From Mycolicibacterium litorale (GTDB taxonomy: Bacteria > Actinomycetota > Actinomycetes > Mycobacteriales > Mycobacteriaceae): a stretch of DNA of 64,000 nucleotides. The notes below the pieces were generated by a model, which saw nothing but the letters and a program-made list of their open reading frames with translations, did no database searches and was not told the origin of the DNA. The stretch lies in contig NZ_AP022586.1 of assembly GCF_010731695.1 (NCBI RefSeq), positions 2,046,001 to 2,110,000 of the forward strand. The letters are read 5' to 3'. The translations under genes and the position numbers were made by a program. Below, piece after piece: positions 12,210 to 21,060 of this stretch (positions are counted from its first letter, which is position 1; every line of letters starts with the position of its first letter).

Positions 12210-12680
12210 TCACAGCGACGGCAACAACGCGTCGAGACGTTCGTAGCCCTCGGTCATGCCGCGCTCCATCCCCGAGGACAGCAGCGCGTCGCGGGCCTCG
12301 GTGTTCGGGCAGATCGACCGGCCGCGAAGCCGGCTGCGCCGCTCGCCGCGATCCTCGAACCACAGGAATTCGATGTTGACCATGTCCGGTGCGCCTTCGA
12401 ATTCGAAGGTCTGGATCACCAGATCGGGGCGGACGGTGTGGAAGACGCCGTTGAACGCGTAGGTGCCGTTGTCGTCGGAGTGCACATACCGGTAGCCGCC
12501 GCCGGTGCGGAAATCCCAACGCTCGATGGACATCTCGAGACCGTACGGACCGAGCCACCGGCGGACCAGCTCCGGTTCGGCGTGCGCACGGAACAGCGCG
12601 GCGACGGGGGCGTCGAAGTCGCGGGTGTAGTCCATCGCCAGTGTGTCCACCGGTGCGACGAGATCGAGTGCCTTGCTCAT
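12210..12680 (-). CDS. SRPBCC (AHSA1-like) family protein
   Basis: 156 residues. The AHSA1/START-like pattern is visible: MDYTRDFDAPVAALFRAHAEPELVRRWLGP near the N-terminus, the central GGGYRYVHSDDNGTYAFNGVF, and the C-terminal GMERGMTEGYERLDALL helix that closes the hydrophobic cavity. Such proteins bind small hydrophobic ligands; no catalytic role can be stated. The gene starts inside the stop of the ArsR-type regulator (ATGA overlap), a common actinobacterial pairing in which the regulator controls its SRPBCC partner. Confidence 0.87.
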   Translation of the reverse strand: MSKALDLVAPVDTLAMDYTRDFDAPVAALFRAHAEPELVRRWLGPYGLEMSIERWDFRTGGGYRYVHSDDNGTYAFNGVFHTVRPDLVIQTFEFEGAPDMVNIEFLWFEDRGERRSRLRGRSICPNTEARDALLSSGMERGMTEGYERLDALLPSL

Positions 12681-13018
12681 GATCGTCCTTCCTTCTCCGC
12701 CAGCAGGGCGTCCAGCCGGCGGTAGTTGCGTTCGGCGTCGAGGCGGTAGCGGTCGATCCAGCCGGTCAACCGCTCGAGGGCGGCGGCGTCGAGGTGCACC
12801 GGGCGGCGCTGCGCATCGCGCGTCCGGGTCACCAGTCCCGCCTGCTCGAGGACCGCGATGTGCCGCGACACCGCCTGTTTGGTGATCTGGAACGGCTCGG
12901 CCAGTTCGTTGACCGTGGCGGGCCCCCGCGACAGTCGCGCCACGATGGCCCGTCGCACCGGATCGGCGAGCGCCATGAAGGCCCGATCCAGCGAGTCGTC
13001 GACCTCACCACGTCCCAT
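12677..13018 (-). CDS. ArsR-family winged-helix regulator
   Basis: 113 residues. ArsR-type HTH signature: FMALADPVRRAIVARLSRGP (helix 1-2) and the recognition block TKQAVSRHIAVLEQAGLV, then the wing RDAQRRPVHLD. It lacks the paired cysteines of metal-sensing ArsR proteins, as expected for the subgroup linked to SRPBCC genes. It presumably represses its own operon through the inverted repeat at 13032-13061. It is translationally coupled to the SRPBCC gene (ATGA). Confidence 0.9.
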   Translation of the reverse strand: MGRGEVDDSLDRAFMALADPVRRAIVARLSRGPATVNELAEPFQITKQAVSRHIAVLEQAGLVTRTRDAQRRPVHLDAAALERLTGWIDRYRLDAERNYRRLDALLAEKEGRS

Positions 13019-13031
13019 TGGTCAACTATAT

Positions 13032-13061
13032 CCTTGATCAACACTTTTGTTGATTACAAGG
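13032..13061. promoter_or_regulatory. Palindromic operator upstream of the ArsR/SRPBCC pair
   Basis: ATCAACA (13037-13043) and TGTTGAT (13048-13054) form a perfect 7-bp inverted repeat around CTTT. It is flanked by CCTTG (13032-13036) and CAAGG (13057-13061), which extend the symmetry with a 2-base offset. It lies 13-43 bases upstream of the regulator's start codon and is AT-rich compared with its surroundings, as expected of an autoregulatory operator covering the promoter. Confidence 0.65.
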
Positions 13062-13094
13062 TAGGGCTGTGCCGCGGTGGTGTCAAGCGTCCGG

Positions 13095-14444
13095 TCAGCG
13101 CCGCTTGCGGATGATGGCGCGCAGCCGTTCCAGGCGCCCGCCGATCTCGCGTTCGGCACCTCGGCCGGTGGGCCGGTAGTAGTCGACACCCACCAGCTCG
13201 TCGGGCGGATACTGTTGCGGGACAACGCCGTCGGGATGGTCGTGGGAGTACACGTAGCCGACCGCGTTGCCGAGTTGGGCGGCGCCCGAATAGTGGCCGT
13301 CGCGCAGGTGGGCGGGCACCTGGCCGGCCTTGCCGTTGCGAACGTCGTTCATCGCCGCCCCCAGCGCGGTGGTGACCGCGTTGGACTTCGCGGCCGTCGC
13401 CAGATGCACGGTCGCGTGGGCCAGCGTCAGCTGCGCCTCGGGCATCCCGATCAGCTGCACCGTCTGCGCCGCCGCCACCGCGATGGGCAGCGCCGTCGGG
13501 TCGGCCATGCCGATGTCCTCGCTGGCGAGGATCATCAGCCGTCGTGCGATGAACCGGGGGTCCTCCCCCGCCACCAGCATGCGCGCGAGGTAGTGCAGCG
13601 CCGCGTCGACGTCGGAGCCGCGCACCGATTTGATGAACGCGCTGACGACGTCGTAGTGCTGGTCGCCGTCACGGTCGTAGCGGACGGCGGCCTTGTCCAG
13701 GGACTGCTCGACGATGTCGACCGTCACGCGTCCGTCGGCGGCCGCGGCCGCTTCGGCGGCGACCTCCAGCGCCGTCAGCGCCCGGCGCGCGTCGCCGGCC
13801 GACAACTGCACGATCAGGTCCACCGCGTCGTCGCCGACCTCGACGGCGCCGCCGAGCCCGCGCGGATCGGCGACCGCCCGTCGGACCACCTCGGCGATGT
13901 TCTCCGGCGTCAACGGCTGCAACTGCAGGATCAACGACCGCGACAGCAGCGGTGCCACCACGGAGAACGACGGGTTCTCCGTGGTCGCCGCGACGAGCAG
14001 CACGACGCGGTTCTCCACCGCCGCCAGCAGCGCGTCCTGCTGGGTCTTGGAGAACCGGTGCACCTCGTCGATGAACAACACCGTCTGCTGCCCACGGAGC
14101 AGGCCTTGACGGGCCGTTTCGATGACGGCGCGCACCTCTTTGACCCCGGCCGACAGCGCTGAGAGCGCCTCGAACCGGCGGCCGGTCGCATGTGAGATGA
14201 GCGACGCCAGCGTGGTCTTCCCGGTGCCGGGCGGACCGTAGAGGATCACCGACGCGGCGCCGGAGCCCTCGACCAGCCGGCGCAGCGGCGAGTTCGGCTT
14301 CAGCAGATGCTGCTGGCCGACCACCTCGTCGAGCGCGGCGGGGCGCATGCGCACCGCCAGCGGCGCGGACGCCGGTGCGCCGGACGCCGGACCGGTCTGC
14401 GTGACGGGACCGTCACCCGGTACGTCGAACAGCGAGTCGGACAC
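13095..14444 (-). CDS. rarA: Replication-associated recombination protein A (MgsA/RarA AAA ATPase)
   Basis: 449 residues. Clamp-loader-like AAA+ ATPase with Walker A GPPGTGKT at residues 70-77, Walker [10 protein letters not shown], sensor 1 AATTENPSF and the C-terminal MgsA tetramerisation region containing [14 protein letters not shown] and SEDIGMADP. RarA acts at stalled replication forks with single-strand binding protein. It matches Rv2559c in position (from memory). The gene is 17 bases downstream of the DUF3097 gene on the same strand. Confidence 0.95.
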   Translation of the reverse strand: MSDSLFDVPGDGPVTQTGPASGAPASAPLAVRMRPAALDEVVGQQHLLKPNSPLRRLVEGSGAASVILYGPPGTGKTTLASLISHATGRRFEALSALSAGVKEVRAVIETARQGLLRGQQTVLFIDEVHRFSKTQQDALLAAVENRVVLLVAATTENPSFSVVAPLLSRSLILQLQPLTPENIAEVVRRAVADPRGLGGAVEVGDDAVDLIVQLSAGDARRALTALEVAAEAAAAADGRVTVDIVEQSLDKAAVRYDRDGDQHYDVVSAFIKSVRGSDVDAALHYLARMLVAGEDPRFIARRLMILASEDIGMADPTALPIAVAAAQTVQLIGMPEAQLTLAHATVHLATAAKSNAVTTALGAAMNDVRNGKAGQVPAHLRDGHYSGAAQLGNAVGYVYSHDHPDGVVPQQYPPDELVGVDYYRPTGRGAEREIGGRLERLRAIIRKRR

Positions 14445-14461
14445 GTCTCGTGCTTACCACG

Positions 14462-15304
14462 TCACCGGGACGCGGGCGCCGTGACGAAATCGATCAGTTC
14501 CTCGACCCGTCCGATCAGCTCGGGTTCCAGATCCGTCCAGTCGCGGACGCTGCCGCGGATGCGCTGCCACGCCCGGGCGATGTCGGCCTGACCGTCGTGC
14601 GGCCAGCCCAGCGCCGCGCACACCCCGTGCTTCCACTCCACACCGCGCGGGATCTCCGGCCACGCCGCCATGCCGAGCCGGGCGGGTTTCACCGACTGCC
14701 AGATGTCGACGAAGGGGTGCCCGACCACCAGCGTGTGCGTCCCGTACGGGCCGCGGCGCACCGCCTCGGCGATGCGGGACTCCTTGGAGCCGGTGACGAG
14801 GTGGTCGACGAGCACGCCGAGCCGGCGGCCCGGTCCAGGGCGGAAGTCCTCGACGATCGCGGTGAGATCGTCCACGCCGCCGAGGTACTCGACGACCACG
14901 CCTTCGATGCGCAGGTCGTCGCCCCACACCTGTTCGACGAGTTCGGCATCGTGCCGGCCTTCGACGTAGATGCGGCTCGCGAGGGCCACCTTCGCGCGGG
15001 CGCCGGCCACCGCGACCGAGCCCGACGCGGTGCGCGCGGACGGGGCGGGTGCGCGCAGCGGCGCGGTGAGGACCACCGGGCGGCCCTCGAGGAGGAAGCC
15101 GGGGCCGAGCGGGAACGCCCGGACGCGACCGTTGCGATCCTCCAGTTCGACTCGGCCCTTCTCGATGCGCACCACCGCGCCGACGTAACCGGACTGCGCG
15201 TCCTCGACCACCATGCCCGGTTCGACGGCTTTCTCGGTGGAGCGCACGCGTTTGGGCGCATGGGGATTGCGGGCCAGCACATCGCGGCCGTATCGATCGG
15301 TCAC
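14462..15304 (-). CDS. DUF3097 family protein, TOPRIM-like centre
   Basis: 280 residues. It matches the actinobacterial DUF3097 type: an N-terminal beta-rich part (GMVVEDAQSGYVGAVVRIEKG), a central segment with YVEGRHDAELVEQVWG (Glu115, Asp119) and a following strand LGVLVDHLV (Asp167). The Glu-x3-Asp and later Asp in a hydrophobic strand resemble a TOPRIM metal site of the kind found in small primase-like and RNase M5-like proteins. The resemblance is my reading, not a search result. The gene lies upstream of rarA on the same strand. Biochemical function is unknown. Confidence 0.8.
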   Translation of the reverse strand: MTDRYGRDVLARNPHAPKRVRSTEKAVEPGMVVEDAQSGYVGAVVRIEKGRVELEDRNGRVRAFPLGPGFLLEGRPVVLTAPLRAPAPSARTASGSVAVAGARAKVALASRIYVEGRHDAELVEQVWGDDLRIEGVVVEYLGGVDDLTAIVEDFRPGPGRRLGVLVDHLVTGSKESRIAEAVRRGPYGTHTLVVGHPFVDIWQSVKPARLGMAAWPEIPRGVEWKHGVCAALGWPHDGQADIARAWQRIRGSVRDWTDLEPELIGRVEELIDFVTAPASR

Positions 15305-15371
15305 CGGGTGATCCTAGGGACGCCGCCGGCGTTCGCGGCCGAACGTCACCCCGCGTGTTGCCCGGTCGGGC

Positions 15372-16448
15372 TCAGCTCTGCTGTTGCTGCTGCGAGGCGG
15401 TGGAGCTGGCGAGTTTGGTCGGGTCGGCGGTGACCTCGTCGATGACGTTGTGGATGAACCGCATCTTCTCGAGCACCGGCGGCGCCAGCACGAACGGATA
15501 GAGGTCGTCTCGGCCCATCGACCGGTTCACCATGTTCAACGCCCACGACAGCGGTAGCCACATCTCGATGATCGTGTCGAATCCGCTGGGGCCCAGCACG
15601 CGTCGTTCGAATGTGGCTCCTGCGGGGGCGAACCCGAACGCCGCGGCCGTGTCGAGCGTGTCGCGGATGTGCAGGTAGTGGGCGAAGGTCTCGGCCCAGT
15701 CCTCCGCGGGATGCATGGTGGCGTAGGACGAGACGAAATCCTTCTCCCACCCCTTCGGGGCGCCCTCGCTGTAGTGCCGGTCGAGCGCCTCCTGGTAGTC
15801 GAGATCGGGGTCGCCGAACAGCTCGTTGAACCTCTCGAGGTAAGTGGCCGACGGTCCGACGAGGCGGTAGAAGTAGTAGTGCCCGATCTCGTGGCGGAAG
15901 TGGCCGAGCAGGGTCCGGTACGGCTCGTCCATCGCGACGCGCAGCTGTTCGCGGTGCACGTCGTCGCCCTCGGCGAGGTCGAGCGTGATCACCCCGTTGG
16001 CGTGTCCGGTGAACACTTTCTCGTTCTCACTGGACAGCAGGTCGAACGCCAGCCCGTAGTCGGGATCCTCATCGCGTCCGACGATCGGCAGCTTCAGTTC
16101 GTGCAGCTCTGCGATGAGCCGGCGTTTGGCCCGTTCTGCCACGGCGAACGCGGCGAGCGCCTTGGTGTCGGCGTCGTTGGGCCTGGTGCGGGTCAGCGCG
16201 CACGCTTCGCACAGCAGCGCGACCGGCCCCTTCTCCACCAGCCAGTTGCATTCTGCGAGATGCAGGTTGGCGCACAACCGGTACTGGCGTGCCGATACCG
16301 CACCCGCGTGGTCACTCTCCTTCGGCGGTGCGATCACCAGCAGCGCCATATCGTCGAGCGAGAAACCCAGGGCGCTACCGCAGTTGAGGCACAGCGAGTT
16401 CTCGAACGCCAGCCGTTGCCCACAGTTGGGGCAGTTGAAGTCACGCAT
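15372..16448 (-). CDS. Putative zinc-binding metallopeptidase with N-terminal zinc ribbon
   Basis: 358 residues. The N-terminus carries a Cys4 zinc ribbon (CPNC at residues 5-8 and CLNC at about 20-23). The catalytic-type HEIGH motif has His186, Glu187 and His190, followed by a downstream acidic stretch (ELFGDPDLDY) and MHPAEDWAETFAHY, which likely supplies the third ligand. The family usually sits beside ATP-grasp/alpha-E and transglutaminase genes, as here: its start overlaps the transglutaminase gene by 8 bases. The substrate is unknown. The last ~20 residues are a Ser/Gln-rich tail. Confidence 0.87.
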   Translation of the reverse strand: MRDFNCPNCGQRLAFENSLCLNCGSALGFSLDDMALLVIAPPKESDHAGAVSARQYRLCANLHLAECNWLVEKGPVALLCEACALTRTRPNDADTKALAAFAVAERAKRRLIAELHELKLPIVGRDEDPDYGLAFDLLSSENEKVFTGHANGVITLDLAEGDDVHREQLRVAMDEPYRTLLGHFRHEIGHYYFYRLVGPSATYLERFNELFGDPDLDYQEALDRHYSEGAPKGWEKDFVSSYATMHPAEDWAETFAHYLHIRDTLDTAAAFGFAPAGATFERRVLGPSGFDTIIEMWLPLSWALNMVNRSMGRDDLYPFVLAPPVLEKMRFIHNVIDEVTADPTKLASSTASQQQQQS

Positions 16449-17361
16449 GCACCACTCCCCCCTCGTACGGTGCCACGTCGACGGACACCTCGATCACACT
16501 GCTCCGCGACTCGGTGTAGATGATCCCGCGCAGCGGCGGCACGTCGGCGTAGTCGCGCCCGATACCCACCACGATGTACCGCTCGTCCTCCATCTTGTCG
16601 TTGGTGGGATCCAGCCCGAGCCACTGGTTCTGCGGTGTCCGCACCGAGGCCCAGGCATGCGTCGCATCGATGCCTACCATCCGTTCCTTTCCGGGAGGGG
16701 GGTCGGTCGCCAGGTAACCCGAGACATAGCTGGCGGCCAGACCGTTCGCGCGCAGGCACGCGATCGCCAACCGGGCGAAGTCCTGGCATACCCCTTCGCG
16801 CGCCGCCAAAACCTCACTGACCTTGGTGGACACCGTCGTGGAGCCCGAACGGTAGGTGAAATCCCGGTGGATGCGGGACGCCAGGTCGCGCAGCACCTCG
16901 ATCAGGGGCCGGCCGGGCGTGAAACTCGGTGCGGCGTAATCGCGTACGGCCGCGGTGATCTCCGGCGGCTGCAGGTCGAGGGTGAATTCGGTGGCCAGCG
17001 CGCCGTCGGCGCCCACCGGGCGGGAGATCTCCCACGGCGCCCGCGCCGATCCGCCGCCGTAGACCGTGTCCGGCGGCGGGTCGACCTCGACGACCGATCT
17101 GCTGGTGATGCTCAGCGTCTGATGGCGTTCGGTGACATGGAAATACGAGCTGAGGTTGCCGTACGCGTCGCGGCTGGTCGAACTGTCGGCGGCCTCGGGT
17201 TCGATGAGCAGATCGTGTGTCAGGCAGCGCTGCCGCGGGGAGTCCCGCGGGGTGAGGAAGCCGCGCCCGTAGGAGCTGGTGACCACGTCGGAGTAGCGGT
17301 ACACCGTGCGGTGGGTGACGGAGTAGGCGCGTGTCCCCGCCGCGCGCGGCTCTTCCGTCAT
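16441..17361 (-). CDS. Transglutaminase-like cysteine protease family protein
   Basis: 306 residues from ATG 17361. The N-terminal domain (bacterial transglutaminase-like N-terminal region, YSVTHRTVYRYSDVV) is followed by a papain-like core with Cys192 in EGVCQDFARL, the histidine in DATHAWASV and the aspartate in LGLDPTND. These proteins are predicted peptidases or amide-transfer enzymes. The start overlaps the ATP-grasp/alpha-E stop by 4 bases (ATGA) and its own stop overlaps the metallopeptidase gene, giving a strictly coupled three-gene unit. The reading frame extends upstream without a stop into the previous gene, but only this portion matches the family. Confidence 0.9.
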   Translation of the reverse strand: MTEEPRAAGTRAYSVTHRTVYRYSDVVTSSYGRGFLTPRDSPRQRCLTHDLLIEPEAADSSTSRDAYGNLSSYFHVTERHQTLSITSRSVVEVDPPPDTVYGGGSARAPWEISRPVGADGALATEFTLDLQPPEITAAVRDYAAPSFTPGRPLIEVLRDLASRIHRDFTYRSGSTTVSTKVSEVLAAREGVCQDFARLAIACLRANGLAASYVSGYLATDPPPGKERMVGIDATHAWASVRTPQNQWLGLDPTNDKMEDERYIVVGIGRDYADVPPLRGIIYTESRSSVIEVSVDVAPYEGGVVHA

Positions 17362-20024
17362 GGCACCATCCGTCGTTGGTCGGGCCCCCACAGCGGCTGC
17401 ATGTCGCCCGGCAGGGACAGGTGGGCGGCGGTGATGACACCCGACAGGGCGCGCAGATCGCGGTGCATCGCGTCGAGCAGGTCGGCCAGTTCGGCACGCC
17501 GCGCGTCGGGCGTGACGTCCTCGAGGTCCGCGGGGTCGACCCGGCGCAGGCGGGTGGCGAGCTCGTCGACGAGCCGCTCCGGACGCGACGAGCCCGACGA
17601 GCCCGGCAGCACCCGCAGCCCTTCGCGCAGCCGGTCCAACTGGTAGGCCAGCGAGCGCGGGTTCCCGGCGTCGAACAGCAGCAGGTCGGCCACCGCGGCC
17701 ACGCTCACGGTGCCCAGCATCCGCCGCCGGTAGATGACCGAGGACTCGCAGGCCACGAGCGCGGATTCGGTGATGGTCTGCTCGGCGTCGGGGCTGTGCG
17801 CCTCGATGAGCGTGGCCCGCAGCAACCCCGTCAGCCCCAGGCCGCGTTCGATGCGCTTGCCGATGTCCATGATCGTCCAGCCGGCGTCCCTGATCATCGA
17901 TTCGGCGGCCACCCCTGACAGGGCGAGCATGCCGGCCAGCGTCGCGCTGTGCGCCGAGGCCAGGTACGCATCGCCCTCGGCCTTCGACTCCGGGGGCGCG
18001 GCCGAGGATCGCAGCACCGCGTGCTCGACCGCGGCCAGCACCATCCACGTGTCGTTGGACATCTGGTCGCGCACCGACCGTGCGGCCGAGCCGAGCCGTT
18101 CGATGGACTGTGCCAGCGACCCGGCGCGGTGCCGGTCGGCGGTCACGGCCCACAGCGTGGTCGGCGCGATCGCGATCATCTCGGCGTAGTCGCCGCCCGC
18201 GCCGGTGTCGGTCCCGGTGAGCTCTCCGATGGCGGTGAGCAGCACCGGCACGCACGCGCTGCCGTCCATCTCCTGCCGGTAGCGGTATTCGTGATACCGC
18301 TCGCGGGTGACGTCGAGCAGCCGGGCGGTGTACTCGGCGCGTTCGGCGTAGCGGCCCAGCCAGAACAAATCGGACAGCACGCGCGGGGAACTGACCTCGC
18401 GGGTGGGGCTAGCGGTGACCGGTGTCGACAGCGCGGGGACGTCGAGTTCGGCGGGTGTGGTGCGCTCCGCGGTGACCCGTGCGGGCGTCCGGATCCAGAT
18501 GTCCTTGGCGGCAACGCTGTTCAACGTGTATGCGGCGTGCCCGGGCGCCAGGAGATAGCCGAGCCCGCCGATCATCGGCGCATAGCCGCCGCGCTGGGCG
18601 ACGGTGAACAGCCGCAGCCCGACACTGGCCGCCGACAGACCGCCCCTGCGGTGCACGGTCGGGGCGGACGAGAACTGCGGCAGCTCCTGGCCAACCCACT
18701 GCCAGGGGGCGGCGTCGATCCGCGCGGCCAGCTCGTCGCGTTGGCTCCTCGACAGCGCGGGGCCGACGATCGGGTCACCGCCGGTGACCGGTGTGATCAG
18801 CAGCGACCCCAGGTTGCCGAGCAGGTGCGAGCGTTCCAGGTCGATGCCGCCCCAGTACACCGGCGCCGTTGCCAGCAGCGGTGTCTCGCCCAGCAGTTCC
18901 GCGGCCAGCTCCGGCAGGAACCGCAGCAGCCCCGGACTCTCGAGGATGCCGCTGCCCAGGGTGTTCACCACGGTGACCGCGCCGCGGCGCAGCACCTCGA
19001 CCAGACCGACCACCCCGAGCCGCGAGTCGGCGCGCAGGTCGAGCGGGTCGGCGTAGGCGGCGTCGACCCGTCGCAGCACCACGTCGACCCGTTTGAGGGT
19101 GCCGAGCGAGCGCATCCACAGTTTGCCGTCGCGCACCACGAGGTCCGCGCTCTCCACCAGCGGGAAACCCAGCACGCTGGCGAGATAGGCCTGGTCGAAG
19201 GCGGTCTCGGAGTGGATCCCCGGGCTGAGCACCACCACGACCGGCTCCTCGGCCGCTTCCGGCGCCGCGTCGATCAGCGCAAGCCGCAGCGCCTGGGCCC
19301 ACGGGGACGCCGGCCGCGGTCCGATCCGTTCGTAGAGTTCGGGGACGGCATGGGCGACCACCCGGCGGTCGGCGAGTGCGTAGCCGGCGCCCGACGGGGC
19401 CTGGGTCCAGTCGGCGTTGACGCGGAACGCGCCGTCGGCGCCGCGGCTGACGTCGCACCCGTGCAGGAAGAGCTGGCGGTGGCCGGGGATCTGGATGCCG
19501 CGGGCCGCGCGCAGGTAGCCCGGGTGCGCGAAGACCAGTTGCGGGGGCAGCACCCCGCTGGTGATCGAGCGCTGGGGACCGTAGAGATCGGTCAGCACCG
19601 CGTCGAGCAGCCGGGAGCGTTGCACCAGCCCGGATTCCAGGCGGCCCCAGTCCTCGGCGTCGAGGATGAGCGGCAGGCCGTCGAGGTGCCATGGGCCCGG
19701 CGTGCCGGTGTCGTCGTCGCCGCCGACCGCCTCACCGTGCTGGTCGACGTGGATGTAGGTGATGCCGTCGTGGTCGACGAGGTTGCGCACGACCGCACGC
19801 AACCGGTCCAGGCCGGCGCGGCCGCGTTCGACGACGCAGTCGGCCAGCTCCCGCCACGTCGGCCGGATGTCGCCCGCGGCGTCGACGAACTCGTCGTACC
19901 CGGTGCCCGCGCCGCCCCGCACGTCGAACAGCGCCTGCTGAGCGCGCGCGGCGCGATACTCGGCGAGCACGCCGTCGACATCGGCGGGTACGGGTCCGGG
20001 CAGACCCCCGGCGGACGGGACCAT
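17358..20024 (-). CDS. Fused circularly permuted ATP-grasp and alpha-E domain protein
   Basis: 888 residues from ATG 20024. Residues ~1-480 are a circularly permuted ATP-grasp type 2 ligase (DGITYIHVDQHGE, YLRAARGIQIPG, VVVLSPGIHSETAFDQAYLA, NTLGSGILESPGL). The C-terminal ~310 residues are an alpha-E helical domain (VLSDLFWLGRYAERAEYTARLLDV; IMDIGKRIERGLGLTGLLRAT). In many bacteria these are separate genes; the fused form corresponds to Rv2567 (from memory). The pair is predicted to form peptide or amide bonds using ATP. It is coupled to the transglutaminase-like gene. The true substrate is unknown. Confidence 0.9.
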   Translation of the reverse strand: MVPSAGGLPGPVPADVDGVLAEYRAARAQQALFDVRGGAGTGYDEFVDAAGDIRPTWRELADCVVERGRAGLDRLRAVVRNLVDHDGITYIHVDQHGEAVGGDDDTGTPGPWHLDGLPLILDAEDWGRLESGLVQRSRLLDAVLTDLYGPQRSITSGVLPPQLVFAHPGYLRAARGIQIPGHRQLFLHGCDVSRGADGAFRVNADWTQAPSGAGYALADRRVVAHAVPELYERIGPRPASPWAQALRLALIDAAPEAAEEPVVVVLSPGIHSETAFDQAYLASVLGFPLVESADLVVRDGKLWMRSLGTLKRVDVVLRRVDAAYADPLDLRADSRLGVVGLVEVLRRGAVTVVNTLGSGILESPGLLRFLPELAAELLGETPLLATAPVYWGGIDLERSHLLGNLGSLLITPVTGGDPIVGPALSRSQRDELAARIDAAPWQWVGQELPQFSSAPTVHRRGGLSAASVGLRLFTVAQRGGYAPMIGGLGYLLAPGHAAYTLNSVAAKDIWIRTPARVTAERTTPAELDVPALSTPVTASPTREVSSPRVLSDLFWLGRYAERAEYTARLLDVTRERYHEYRYRQEMDGSACVPVLLTAIGELTGTDTGAGGDYAEMIAIAPTTLWAVTADRHRAGSLAQSIERLGSAARSVRDQMSNDTWMVLAAVEHAVLRSSAAPPESKAEGDAYLASAHSATLAGMLALSGVAAESMIRDAGWTIMDIGKRIERGLGLTGLLRATLIEAHSPDAEQTITESALVACESSVIYRRRMLGTVSVAAVADLLLFDAGNPRSLAYQLDRLREGLRVLPGSSGSSRPERLVDELATRLRRVDPADLEDVTPDARRAELADLLDAMHRDLRALSGVITAAHLSLPGDMQPLWGPDQRRMVP

Positions 20025-20121
20025 CACCGCAGAACGGTACGCACCCGACGCAGGTCGAGGATGCCCGGCGCCCATCCGGTGATCCCATCACACGGTGCGC
20101 ATTCGCGCGCGGGACGACCGC

Positions 20122-21051
20122 TCAGGTCTGCGCGACGCGAGGGATGAGCGTCCCCTTCGGCCGCAGCACCAGGACCCCCACCCCCGCCACCACGATGCCG
20201 ACCAGGTTGACCAGCAGCTGCAGCGCCGACTTCCCCGCCACGTCCCACTGGCCGACGGTCGCCGCGACGACGGCGAACCCGGCGGCGGTCACGGTGTAGA
20301 CGGAGATGAAGACCCCGACCAGACCGGTGGCTCTGGCCGACACCAGTGACAGCATGCCCGCCGCACCGGCCAGCAGCGCGACCACGAACGACAGCGGCCC
20401 GACGTGGAAGATGAAGTCGACCTCGTCGACGTGGGTGACGGCGTCCACCGTCAGCCAGCCCAGCGCCTCGGCGGCCAGCGTGCACAGCGCCGTGATGCCC
20501 ATCGCGATCGGGAACCCGACGATCAGCGCCAGCGCGGCGCGCCTGGCGAGGCCGCGCCTGCGTTGCACCAGGGCGACCGCCAGCGCCGCCAGCGGGCCGA
20601 ACTCCGGTCCGAGCACCATGGCGCCCACGACGGTGACCGTCGAGTCGGTGACCACGCCGATCGCGGTGAGCAGACACGCCAGAGTCAGGAACGTCACGAA
20701 CGTGACGCTCAGCGTCGCCTCTTCACGTGTGCGCCCGATCAGTTCGTCCCAGATGACCGCGTCGGCGGGATCGCCGTCGGCCTCCTCCTCGGCGCGGTGC
20801 GCCCTGGTCGAGAGCACGGTGTCGAGGATCTCGAGGGTGACCGCCCCGCGATGGTGCACGTCGAGTTCCTTGAGCCGTTTGATGACGTCGTTCGCACATT
20901 CGCGGGCGATGTCCGCGGTGATCTCGTCACCGGACGGGTCGAGGGACACGCCGGGATACAGCAAGATGTTGGCGACACCGACTTCGCTGCGGAGCACATC
21001 GAGCACGGGGTCCCGCAGGTCCTCCGGAGCGACGACCCGCAGATGCAGCAC
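20122..21051 (-). CDS. DUF389 (TIGR00341) family membrane protein
   Basis: 309 residues. The soluble N-terminal third (VVAPEDLRDPVLDVLRSEVGVANI) is followed by six or so membrane helices starting at about residue 135. The family signature is visible in VVTDSTVTVVGAMVLGPEFGPLAALAVALVQRR. Function is unknown; the family is sometimes described as hydrophobic-domain proteins. It lies 97 bases upstream of the ATP-grasp operon on the same strand and 9 bases after the HxlR gene, so co-transcription with either is possible. Confidence 0.85.
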   Translation of the reverse strand: MLHLRVVAPEDLRDPVLDVLRSEVGVANILLYPGVSLDPSGDEITADIARECANDVIKRLKELDVHHRGAVTLEILDTVLSTRAHRAEEEADGDPADAVIWDELIGRTREEATLSVTFVTFLTLACLLTAIGVVTDSTVTVVGAMVLGPEFGPLAALAVALVQRRRGLARRAALALIVGFPIAMGITALCTLAAEALGWLTVDAVTHVDEVDFIFHVGPLSFVVALLAGAAGMLSLVSARATGLVGVFISVYTVTAAGFAVVAATVGQWDVAGKSALQLLVNLVGIVVAGVGVLVLRPKGTLIPRVAQT

Positions 21052-21060
21052 TGGCCGAGA

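Noticed and set aside
16441..18255. Reading the transglutaminase-like gene as a 604-residue protein.
   Set aside because: The added N-terminal part is Arg/Ala-rich and overlaps the ATP-grasp/alpha-E gene; ATG 17361 gives a family-length protein.
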